NCBI GenBank assembly: GCA_964504155.1
Contig: CAZDCZ010000085.1
Coordinates: forward strand, 1-12,578
Source of the DNA: CAZDCZ01 sp964504155
GTDB taxonomy: Bacteria; Bacteroidota; Bacteroidia; Bacteroidales; UBA12077
Direction of reading: 5' to 3'
Length of the DNA stretch: 12,578 nucleotides
Shown here: piece after piece, positions 6,834-12,578 of the stretch
Layout of the letters: every line of letters begins with the position of its first letter
Position numbering within the stretch: the first letter of the stretch is position 1
The notes under the pieces: generated by a model
The model's input: the letters and a program-made list of their open reading frames with translations, nothing else
Databases searched by the model: none
Told to the model about the DNA's origin: nothing
Program-made: the position numbers and the translations under genes

Positions 6834-7634
6834 ATGAAAGTAATCGATATAGAACAGATAATAAAGAATAGCGATTCAAAACTTTTGAAAAGCTTTCCGA
6901 ATTTTGTTATTAAGATTATTGCTAAAATAATTAAACAGAATGAATTAAATAAACTTGTGAATGATTGCTCAGATTATGAAGGTGTTGAGTTTTTAACAAA
7001 AGTTGTTGATAACTTAGATATTAAAATAGAAATAGATGGAATAGAAAATCTTCCGGAAAACGGAAAATGTTTTTTTGTTGCTAATCATCCTTTTGGTTTA
7101 ATAGACGGATTAATAATTACGAGTACTGTTGGTAAAAAATATGGGCGATTGAAAGCTATTGGTAATGACTCATTTATGCATATCCCAAATTTGAAACCAA
7201 TAATTTCAAATGTTAATGTATTCGGTGTAAATTCAAGAGAATATATTTTAGAATTAGAAAAGATTTTTTCTAGCGATTTCCCTATAACACATTTCCCTTT
7301 TGGAATAGTATCAAGAGTGCATAAAGGCAAAATTCGGGATAAATTTTGGAATAAAAGTTTTATAAAAAAGGCTATTTCAAATAAAAGAAATGTTGTTCCT
7401 ATCAGATTTTATGGAAAAAATTCAAACTTATTTTATGCGATATATATATTCCGACAAATTTTTAGAATAAAGACAAATATAGAGTTAGTGCTTTTGCCTC
7501 GTGAATTATTTAGAAAAAAAGGCAAGACAATTAAAGTTAAAATAACTAAACCTATATCTTATAAAGAATTTGACAATAAATTATCATACTATGATTGGGC
7601 ACAGAAGGTACGTTCAATTGTGTATGATTTATAA
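6834..7634 (+). CDS. PlsC-superfamily acyltransferase, GlsA/OlsA-like (putative 'hemolysin' group)
   Basis: This is a 266-aa protein. The acyltransferase motif appears in the HX5D form of the GlsA/OlsA-like group: NHPFGLIDGL with His85 and Asp91. Next comes KAIGNDSFMHIPNLKP (107-122), then THFPFGIVSR (152-161) in place of FPEG, followed by KGKIRDKFWNKSFIKKA and VVPIRFYGKNSNLFY. These runs are typical of the Bacteroidota acyltransferase that adds the second, ester-linked acyl chain to an N-acylated amino acid (glycine or ornithine lipids). That substrate is inferred from resemblance to GlsA. No partner N-acyltransferase (GlsB/OlsB) is visible here, although the GNAT-fold gene at 3014 makes an N-acyl product in related enzymes. 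The gene lies 172 nt behind the exporter remnant and 40 nt ahead of the LolA-like gene. The product is probably a peripheral inner-membrane protein. Confidence 0.8.
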   Translation: MKVIDIEQIIKNSDSKLLKSFPNFVIKIIAKIIKQNELNKLVNDCSDYEGVEFLTKVVDNLDIKIEIDGIENLPENGKCFFVANHPFGLIDGLIITSTVGKKYGRLKAIGNDSFMHIPNLKPIISNVNVFGVNSREYILELEKIFSSDFPITHFPFGIVSRVHKGKIRDKFWNKSFIKKAISNKRNVVPIRFYGKNSNLFYAIYIFRQIFRIKTNIELVLLPRELFRKKGKTIKVKITKPISYKEFDNKLSYYDWAQKVRSIVYDL

Positions 7635-7674
7635 AATAGTTAAAAAAATTATTAATATTTAAATTTAGTACAAT

Positions 7675-8254
7675 ATGAAAAAATTAAAATTATCAGTATT
7701 AGTAAGTGCATTATTTCTAATAGTAGGATTTAATGCAAATACACAAGATGCAAATACTATTTTAAAGAATGTGACAATGTAATGTATTCCCCAAAAGATA
7801 TGACAGGGAAAACAAAAATTAAATTAATCGATAAAGCAGGAAAAGAAAAAACCAGAGAAGCAAATATTATTCAGAAAGGAACAGATAAACGTATTTTTCG
7901 ATTTACTGCACCTTCATCGCAAGNNNNNNNNNNNNNNNNNNNNNNNNNNNNNNNNNNNNNNNNNNNNNNNNNNNNNNNNNNNNNNNNNNNNNNNNNNNNN
8001 NNNNNNNNNNNNNNNNNNNNNNNGTTAATAAAACAAATTTTTATCCTGTTTCAGCTGAGTTTTATGATAAAGGAAATAAAAAAATTAAAGAAGGAAAATC
8101 TGTTTATGTAAAAATTGGCAATTACTGGAATACACAAGAAATGACTATGACAGATTTAAAGAAAAGGCATACAACTATAATGACTATGTCAGACGTAAAA
8201 TACGACACTAGTATAAGCGATTACGAATTTACTGTAAGAAAATTAAAACAATAA
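7675..8254 (+). pseudogene. LolA-like outer-membrane lipoprotein-sorting protein, frameshifted and interrupted by a sequence gap
   Basis: ATG 7675 starts a signal peptide (MKKLKLSVLVSALFLIVGFN, cleavage near NANTQD) and then DANTILKNV before a TAA at 7780-7782. The homology resumes in another frame: MYSPKDMTGKTKIKLIDKAG, NIIQKGTDKRIFRFTAPSSQ. Restoring one base in GTGAC at 7771-7775 gives KNVDNVMYSP, which joins the two parts. After the 100-N gap the third piece reads VNKTNFYPVSAEFYDKG, IGNYWNTQEMTMTDLKK and MSDVKYDTSISDYEFTVRKL, ending at TAA 8252-8254. This matches the LolA-like family usually encoded next to an RND/MMPL exporter, with a role in carrying lipid or lipoprotein across the periplasm. 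The middle of the protein is hidden by the gap; the real gap size is unknown, because 100 N is a conventional filler. The frameshift is a single base, so a sequencing error is possible, but its partner exporter is clearly broken. Confidence 0.85.
7924..8023. other. 100-N scaffold gap
   Basis: Exactly 100 undetermined bases lie inside the LolA-like gene. The reading frame differs on the two sides (frame 3 before, frame 2 after), as expected if the gap length is a placeholder. From the family length (about 250 aa) the hidden part is probably longer than 100 bases. Confidence 0.98.
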
Positions 8255-8266
8255 TAGGGTTAACAC

Positions 8267-8332
8267 AGCTTTCGGGGAGTAAATTATTTGATTTTGTTCT
8301 TCCATTAAATCTTATAAATTCTCCCTAAAGCT
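8267..8332. repeat. Long-loop inverted repeat in the leader of the first patatin gene
   Basis: AGCTTTCGGGGAG at 8267-8279 pairs with CTCCCTAAAGCT at 8321-8332 (AGCTTT with AAAGCT, GGGAG with CTCCC) around a loop of about 41 bases. It lies between the LolA-like stop at 8254 and the patatin ATG at 8348, ending 15 nt before the start codon. The loop is too long for a standard terminator. The stem is the only G+C-rich patch in the spacer, so it may be a leader structure or a decayed insertion end. Confidence 0.35.
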
Positions 8333-8347
8333 TTAATTTTAATAAAT

Positions 8348-9226
8348 ATGAAAAAACAAGTTTCATTAGTATTGTCAAGTGGCGGTGCACGAGGAATAGC
8401 ACATATTGGAGTTATTGAAGAGCTTGAAAATCAAGGTTTCGAAATAAAATCAATAGCCGGAACATCTATGGGGGCTCTGGTGGGCGGAATGTATGCTACC
8501 GGAAAACTTGATGTTTATAAAAAATGGATGTGTTCTTTAGACAAAATGGATGTTTTTAATCTGATTGATTTTACCCTAAGCTTAAATGGCTTAATAAAAG
8601 GTGAAAAAATCCTTAGGGAAATGAAGAAGATGATTCCTGACAGAAAAATTGAAGATCTTTCCATTCCATACTCAGCTATTGCAACTGATATTGTTAATGG
8701 TAAAGAAGTGGTTTTTGAAAGTGGGAGTTTGTACGATGCCATTAGAGCTTCTATATCTATTCCAACTGTTTTTAAACCGTTTAAAAAAAATGGAATGCAA
8801 TTGGTTGATGGGGGCGTGCTTAATCCAATACCTATTAATCATATAAAACGACACGATAATGATATATTAATTGTAGTAAATGTTGGTGCGGATAAAACAT
8901 GGACTCCGTCGCATGTCGAAGAAAGTTTGTCTGAAATTGATAAAAAGCATAATAAATATTTAACAAAAATACACGAAACAATTAATAATATAATTCCAAA
9001 AAACAATACCGACAAATTAGGTTATTATAATTTGTTAAATAAAACAACAAGTTTAATGCTTCAAAAGATATCGGAATTTACATTAGAAAAATACAAGCCT
9101 GATATTCTTATCGAAATTTCAAAAACTGCTTTTGGTACCTATGACTTTTATAAAGCAAATGAAATAATTGATGTAGGTAAAAATGCTGCAATACAAGCTA
9201 TTACCAAATTTAATGCAACTAAATAA
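8348..9226 (+). CDS. Patatin-like phospholipase, copy 1
   Basis: This is a 292-aa protein with the patatin domain from the first residues. The oxyanion-hole loop SSGGARG is at 10-16, followed by IAHIGVIEELE. The nucleophile elbow is GTSMG with Ser40. ASISIPTVFKPF (134-145) leads to the catalytic DGG with Asp154. The Ser-Asp dyad is therefore complete. These enzymes hydrolyse acyl esters of lipids (phospholipase A or lysophospholipase activity). There is no signal peptide or membrane helix, so it should act in the cytoplasm, probably at the inner face of the membrane. The last ~100 residues (from about 190) are shared with the other copies (NIIPKNN, KTTSLM, YKPDILIEIS, DFYKANEIIDVG) and are probably family-specific. 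It is the first of four tandem paralogues and the most diverged of the three complete ones. The substrate is unknown; the surrounding acyltransferases suggest it works on the same lipid pool. Confidence 0.9.
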   Translation: MKKQVSLVLSSGGARGIAHIGVIEELENQGFEIKSIAGTSMGALVGGMYATGKLDVYKKWMCSLDKMDVFNLIDFTLSLNGLIKGEKILREMKKMIPDRKIEDLSIPYSAIATDIVNGKEVVFESGSLYDAIRASISIPTVFKPFKKNGMQLVDGGVLNPIPINHIKRHDNDILIVVNVGADKTWTPSHVEESLSEIDKKHNKYLTKIHETINNIIPKNNTDKLGYYNLLNKTTSLMLQKISEFTLEKYKPDILIEISKTAFGTYDFYKANEIIDVGKNAAIQAITKFNATK

Positions 9227-9311
9227 GATAAAAATAAACTAATTATGAAATATCCATGCACTATCGTACATACAAAGGGATGATTATAACATGGTTGTTC
9301 CATCGGAAATT

Positions 9312-9331
9312 AAAAACTAATATCAGTTTTT
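9312..9331 (+). terminator. Possible weak hairpin terminator between patatin copies 1 and 2
   Basis: AAAAACT-AATATC-AGTTTTT has perfect 7-base arms and ends in a run of five T. It lies 85 nt after the stop of copy 1. The stem has only one G-C pair, so it would be weak. It could end the first transcript and make copies 2-4 a separate unit. The rest of the 152-nt spacer 9227-9378 shows no gene. Confidence 0.3.
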
Positions 9332-9378
9332 GACGACTGTTAAATGAAAGATAATCAGCTATATAGAATTATAAACAG

Positions 9379-10263
9379 ATGAAACAAACAATATCATTAG
9401 TTCTTTCAGGAGGAGCTGCAAGAGGAATGGCACATATTGGAGTTATTGAAGAGCTTGAAAAACAAGGCTTTGAAATAAAATCAATTGCAGGAAATTCAAT
9501 GGGTGCTTTTATTGCCGCAATGTATGCAATGGATAAATTGCAGGAATATAAAAATTGGATTGTAACACTAGATAAAAAGGATGTATTCAAGTTAGTTGAT
9601 TTTACCATTAGTTCACAAGGTTTTGTGAAAGGCGACAAAGTGTTTAATAAAATGAAAACATTTATTCCGGATGTAAATATAGAAGATTTAAAAATACCTT
9701 ATGCTGCAGTTGCCACAGATATTACAAATATGAAAGAAGTTGTATTTACAAAAGGTAGTATATATGATGCCGTAAGGGCTTCAGTTGCAATACCCACAAT
9801 TTTTACACCTGCTAAAAAAGGCAATGATATGTTAGTTGACGGAGGTGTTGTTAATCCTATTCCATTAAATCGTGTTAAGCGAATAAAGGGAGATATTTTA
9901 GTTGCTTCTTTTGTAAATGCAAGTGTCCCTTATAATAAGCCGGCGTTAAACAAAGAAGATGAAAAAAGAAAAAACTCTGCTTATAAGCAAAAAGTCAAAG
10001 AATTTAAAAATAAACTTCATGAAATAATACCTAAAAATAATCATGAAAAACTAAATTATTTCAAATTGATAAATAAATCTACTTCCATGCTAACACAAAG
10101 TTTAGCTGTTATGAATATAGAGAAATATAAACCGGATCTGCTTATAAATATTTCACGTGATTCTTGCGGAATTTTCGATTTCTTTAAAGCTGAAGAAATG
10201 ATAGAAATAGGCAGACTGACTGCAAAAAATAGTATTAACAATTATAAGACCAAGCTTCTATGA
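9379..10263 (+). CDS. Patatin-like phospholipase, copy 2
   Basis: This is a 294-aa protein, aligned with copy 1 over its whole length with very few gaps. The oxyanion loop is GGAARG (11-16; the second position of the usual GGGARG is changed). The elbow is GNSMG with Ser40, against GTSMG in the other copies. The Asp of the dyad is DGG at 154-156. The catalytic residues are present, so activity is likely; the Thr-to-Asn change next to the serine might alter rate or specificity. There is no signal peptide. The C-terminal region is lysine-rich (KRKNSAYKQKVKEFKNKLHE, 195-214), which could help it bind acidic membranes. The leader ATAAACAG before ATG resembles the ACAAACAG before copy 3, a trace of tandem duplication. 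Its TGA overlaps the ATG of a 31-codon frame (ATGA), after which come gene remnants. Which lipid it attacks is not known. Confidence 0.9.
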   Translation: MKQTISLVLSGGAARGMAHIGVIEELEKQGFEIKSIAGNSMGAFIAAMYAMDKLQEYKNWIVTLDKKDVFKLVDFTISSQGFVKGDKVFNKMKTFIPDVNIEDLKIPYAAVATDITNMKEVVFTKGSIYDAVRASVAIPTIFTPAKKGNDMLVDGGVVNPIPLNRVKRIKGDILVASFVNASVPYNKPALNKEDEKRKNSAYKQKVKEFKNKLHEIIPKNNHEKLNYFKLINKSTSMLTQSLAVMNIEKYKPDLLINISRDSCGIFDFFKAEEMIEIGRLTAKNSINNYKTKLL

Positions 10264-10355
10264 TCCAAACAGAAAATAGAATAGCAATAACAGGAGAAAG
10301 CATCGAGAATATTTACAAACATCTTTATCGGCATAAAGAATATTTGAACAGGTAA
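10260..10355 (+). CDS. Short open frame overlapping patatin copy 2 by ATGA; possibly a gene remnant
   Basis: It encodes 31 residues (MIQTENRIAITGESIENIYK, then HLYRHKEYLNR). The ATG shares bases with the TGA of the patatin gene, an arrangement used for coupled translation. I do not recognise the product. It has no membrane segment or signal peptide. Because everything between here and 11080 is damaged, it may be the start of a once longer gene that fed into the following fragment. A real small protein is the other option. Confidence 0.3.
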   Translation: MIQTENRIAITGESIENIYKHLYRHKEYLNR

Positions 10356-10395
10356 ACTCACAAATTATTGGTTTGATAAAAACTAAAATTAAAAA

Positions 10396-10575
10396 TTGAC
10401 AATTATTATTAAAAGATTAAATATAGCGGGATTTGAAGATAATAAAGACGCTTTTTCTGATTTAGAAGAAAAATTAAGAACAATACCTTGCGATGATTTT
10501 ATTATGGGGTACCTAGATTTGTGCGGTGCTGTTTATTACGAATCAAAATCATATAAGGCTGCTATAACTATTTAG
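10396..10575 (+). pseudogene. Unrecognised gene fragment ahead of plsY remnant
   Basis: An open stretch of 59 codons from a TTG at 10396 (in-frame stops lie just upstream) to TAG 10573-10575. It includes IKRLNIAGFEDNKDAF, DLEEKLRTIPCDDFIMGY and LDLCGAVYYESKSYKAAI. The balanced amino-acid composition looks like real protein, and the last part is loosely like one tetratricopeptide unit, but this is not strong enough for a name. It lacks a good start and probably lost its 5' and 3' parts. Its stop sits in AGGGGGA, which is a good ribosome site for the ATG at 10585, so it was probably the gene before plsY in an operon. Confidence 0.4.
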
Positions 10576-10584
10576 GGGGAATTT

Positions 10585-11032
10585 ATGAACACTTATTTAA
10601 CATATCTAATATGCCTGTTATCAGGCTATTTAACAGGGTCGGTACTGTTTGTCTATGTTATTACAAAGCTTGTAAAAGGTGAAGATATCCGAGATTTAGG
10701 CAATAATAGGGCATGCTTATCCTTTGTTTTTTAATCTTAAAGGACGACATGCTGCCGGAACATTAATGGGAATATATTTGTTTTTTTATTACTTATGAAT
10801 TACTTATTGCTTTAATTATTATTCCATTGATAGTTTTTTCTCTGATTAAAAAAGACCATGGTTTTTGGTCGCCTCTCGGAATAATCACTTTTAGCACTGT
10901 TGCTTGTTTGTTTTTAAATCACACAACAGATGTGAAAATTGTTGTTTGGGCAACAGGCATTGTCGGATTATATTTTAACAGAATTTTTTTCCTATAAGAG
11001 TAAAAACACTATTACAAAAAGATGATGAATAA
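10585..11032 (+). pseudogene. plsY: PlsY-like glycerol-3-phosphate acyltransferase, deleted and frameshifted
   Basis: The ATG at 10585 is preceded by a strong ribosome site (AGGGGGA). The start is intact: YLICLLSGYLTGSVLFVYVI, then KGEDIRDLGNN, the first conserved PlsY block. At about 10699-10708 the sequence jumps in another frame to GHAYPLFFNLKGRHAAGTLM, the later PlsY block, so roughly 50-60 residues between them are deleted. After YLFFYYL a further shift is needed to continue with ELLIALIIIPLIVFSLIKKD, WSPLGIITF and VVWATGIVGLYFNRIF, and another near 10984-10990 to finish as PIRVKTLLQKDDE with TAA at 11030-11032. PlsY makes lysophosphatidic acid from acyl-phosphate and glycerol-3-phosphate in the inner membrane. 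With a lost active-site region and several shifts this copy cannot work. It may be a second plsY copy, and a functional one presumably exists elsewhere in the genome. The family call rests on the two conserved blocks. Confidence 0.8.
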
Positions 11033-11080
11033 TAACAAAATAAATAGCTAAATATTTACCAAATACAAAAACACAAACAG

Positions 11081-11965
11081 ATGAAACAATCAGTATCATT
11101 AGTATTATCTGGTGGAGGGGCAAGAGGAATTGCTCACATTGGAGTAATTGAAGAACTGGAAAAACAAGGTTATGAAATTAAATCTATTTCAGGCACTTCT
11201 ATGGGTGCTTTGGTTGGTGGCATTTATGCTACTGGAAAAATGCAAGAATATAAAAACTGGATGTACACATTAAACAAATTAGAAGTCTTCAATCTTGTTG
11301 ATTTTAATATTGGTATCCAAGGACTTGTTAAAGGAGATAGGGTATTTAATAAAATGAAAGAATTTATTCCTGATAGGAATATTGAAGACTTAGAAATACC
11401 TTATGCTGCCGTAGCCGCTGATATTATTAATAACAAAGAAGTAGTGTTTACAGAGGGAAGTATTTATAATGCCATTAGAGCATCCGTCGCAATTCCTACA
11501 GTATTTACGCCTGTTAAAACAGATGAAGGATTATTGGTAGATGGAGGAATTATAAATAATATCCCTGTTAACCGTGTAAAAAGAACCCCTGATGACATTT
11601 TAGTTGTTGTAAATGTTAGTGCACATATTCCTGTTTATAAACCTGAGATAACTAAAAAAGAACGCGACCTTAAAGAGTCAATCTATCAAAAGAAGATAAA
11701 TGAATTCAGAAATCAGTTGCAAAAAATCAACCCCTTAAATAATGATAAAAAAATTGGTTATTTCGACCTAATTAATAAAACCATTAACCTAATGATTTAT
11801 CATAATGCCTATTTGTCATTTGAACAACATTCTCCGGATATAATGATTGAGGTGTCTCATAATTCTTGCGGTACTATGGATTTTTACAAAGCCGAAGAAA
11901 TGGTAGAAATAGGACGATATGCCGCCATAAAAAGTCTTAAAGAGTATAATAAGAAATTGGTATAA
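11081..11965 (+). CDS. Patatin-like phospholipase, copy 3
   Basis: This is a 294-aa protein with all consensus residues: oxyanion loop GGGARG (11-16), nucleophile elbow GTSMG (Ser40), ASVAIPTVFTPV (134-145) and DGG with Asp154. It has no signal peptide. It is closest to copy 2 in the middle (QEYKNW, GDRVFNKMK, IEDLEIPYAAV) but shares long exact DNA runs with copy 4 near the start (11111-11133 and 11141-11169), so the array shows mixed ancestry. The C-terminal region (INPLNNDKK, YFDLINKTINLM, DIMIEVSHNSCGTMDFYKAE) has the same layout as the other copies. It is expected to be a cytoplasmic lipid acyl hydrolase. The gene starts 48 nt after the plsY remnant and is followed 44 nt later by copy 4, so copies 3 and 4 are probably co-transcribed. 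The leader ends ACAAACAG, as in copy 2. Confidence 0.92.
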   Translation: MKQSVSLVLSGGGARGIAHIGVIEELEKQGYEIKSISGTSMGALVGGIYATGKMQEYKNWMYTLNKLEVFNLVDFNIGIQGLVKGDRVFNKMKEFIPDRNIEDLEIPYAAVAADIINNKEVVFTEGSIYNAIRASVAIPTVFTPVKTDEGLLVDGGIINNIPVNRVKRTPDDILVVVNVSAHIPVYKPEITKKERDLKESIYQKKINEFRNQLQKINPLNNDKKIGYFDLINKTINLMIYHNAYLSFEQHSPDIMIEVSHNSCGTMDFYKAEEMVEIGRYAAIKSLKEYNKKLV

Positions 11966-12009
11966 AAACTGTAATTTTCAATTAAAAATTACCTCAATAA
12001 AGTAAATAG

Positions 12010-12578
12010 ATGAAATATAAAATATCACTAATAAATGCCCTGTTTCTTCTATTAGGGATGGGAGTATTACAGGCACAAAATGTAGAGCCGTCTCATAAAA
12101 ATTCTACCACAATAAAAATTATAAAAGACATAAATCTTAATATTTATCCAAACTCAACATCTAAAGACACTTCCTTGCTACTTAATTTAGATAATGAAAA
12201 CACAAAACCGAATAATACAAAGAAAAAAGTATCATTAGTATTATCCGGTGGAGGGGCAAGAGGAATTGCACACATAGGAGTAATTGAAGAACTGGAAAAA
12301 CAAGGCTATGAAATTGTTTCAATATCAGGAACATCTATGGGATCTCTTGTAGGTGCGGTTTATTCACTCGGGAAAATGGAAGAATTTAAAAACTGGATAT
12401 ACACTATGGATAAATTAGACGTCTTTAAATTTATTGACTTTACACTTAGTTCACAAGGATTAGTGAAGGGGGATAGAGTTTTTAATAAAATAAAAGAATT
12501 TATTCCTGATAAAAATATTGAAGACTTAAAAATTAATTATTCAGCCACAGCCACAGATATTACAAATAAGAAAGAAGT
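12010..12578 (+). CDS. Patatin-like phospholipase, copy 4, with signal peptide (3' end outside window)
   Basis: The first 189 codons are visible from ATG 12010. The start encodes a signal peptide (MKYKISLINALFLLLGMGVL with cleavage after QAQ, about residue 23). It is followed by a polar linker to about residue 70, rich in Asn, Ser, Thr and Lys. Then the patatin domain begins exactly as in copy 3 (KKKVSLVLSGGGARGIAHIG, elbow GTSMG with Ser109). The catalytic Asp lies beyond the window. This copy should therefore be exported, unlike its three neighbours. Many exported Bacteroidota patatins carry a C-terminal beta-barrel (PlpD/BamA type), but their patatin domain usually follows the signal peptide closely. 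Whether a barrel is present cannot be seen here. It starts 44 nt after copy 3 with no terminator between, so one transcript is likely. Confidence 0.88.
   Translation, partial: MKYKISLINALFLLLGMGVLQAQNVEPSHKNSTTIKIIKDINLNIYPNSTSKDTSLLLNLDNENTKPNNTKKKVSLVLSGGGARGIAHIGVIEELEKQGYEIVSISGTSMGSLVGAVYSLGKMEEFKNWIYTMDKLDVFKFIDFTLSSQGLVKGDRVFNKIKEFIPDKNIEDLKINYSATATDITNKKE

Larger units (their letters stand above)
8348..12578 (+). repeat. Tandem array of four patatin paralogues
   Basis: Four genes of one subfamily lie head to tail, with spacers of 152, 817 and 44 nt. Copies 1-3 align from end to end; copy 4 has an added exported N-terminus. Exact 32-nt identity joins copies 1 and 2 (8399-8430 and 9430-9461), and 23-nt and 29-nt identities join copies 3 and 4 (11111-11133 with 12247-12269; 11141-11169 with 12277-12305). 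The array may continue past the right edge. Confidence 0.9.

Noticed and set aside
7782..8111. A continuous 109-codon frame across the N gap
   Set aside because: It is open only because N codons are not stops. After the gap the true LolA-like frame is a different one (from 8024), so the joined frame is an artefact.
8348..12578. Patatin genes as effectors of a CBASS-like or other anti-phage system
   Set aside because: Patatin phospholipases do serve as CBASS effectors, but no cyclase, sensor, ubiquitin-like or nuclease gene is visible. The neighbours are lipid enzymes and the proteins are repeated in tandem, which fits lipid metabolism better.

Overview
The window is strongly A+T-rich. Its gene families, weak or absent Shine-Dalgarno sites and a possible TAnnTTTG-like promoter all suggest a member of the Bacteroidota. 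The sequence looks like a scaffold, because it contains a 100-N gap at 7924-8023. The left edge holds the C-terminus of a nitroreductase. Just behind its stop codon is a scar of dead mobile DNA: the 3' end (domains V-VI) of a group II intron on the minus strand, then a frameshifted and truncated IS982-family transposase. A secreted C26-type glutamine-amidotransferase-fold hydrolase (minus strand) then diverges from a TetR regulator.

From 2378 to 8254 all genes point right and form a lipid-modification cluster: TetR regulator, a GNAT-fold protein of the YghO/bacterial-ceramide-synthase-like family, an SDR reductase only 2 nt behind it, a small PlsC-like acyltransferase, the C-terminal remnant of an RND/MMPL lipid exporter, a GlsA/OlsA-like acyltransferase, and a LolA-like lipoprotein-sorting protein. 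The exporter and the LolA-like gene, the two parts expected to move a lipid out of the inner membrane, both appear broken. The enzymes around them are open.

From 8348 to the right end lies a tandem array of four patatin-like phospholipase paralogues. Three are full-length, about 292-294 aa, and lack a signal peptide. The fourth runs off the window; it carries a signal peptide and a linker of about 50 residues before the same patatin domain. Between copies 2 and 3 is an 817-nt stretch of gene remnants: a 31-codon frame overlapping copy 2 by ATGA, an unrecognised 59-codon fragment, and a plsY (glycerol-3-phosphate acyltransferase) pseudogene with an internal deletion and frameshifts.

Taken together, the window looks like an accessory island for membrane-lipid synthesis, acyl transfer and deacylation, partly decayed and partly expanding by gene duplication. 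No known defence system, CRISPR array, tRNA or rRNA was seen. The best candidates for something not well described are the mixed-localisation patatin array and the ceramide-synthase-like/SDR pair with its decaying exporter.
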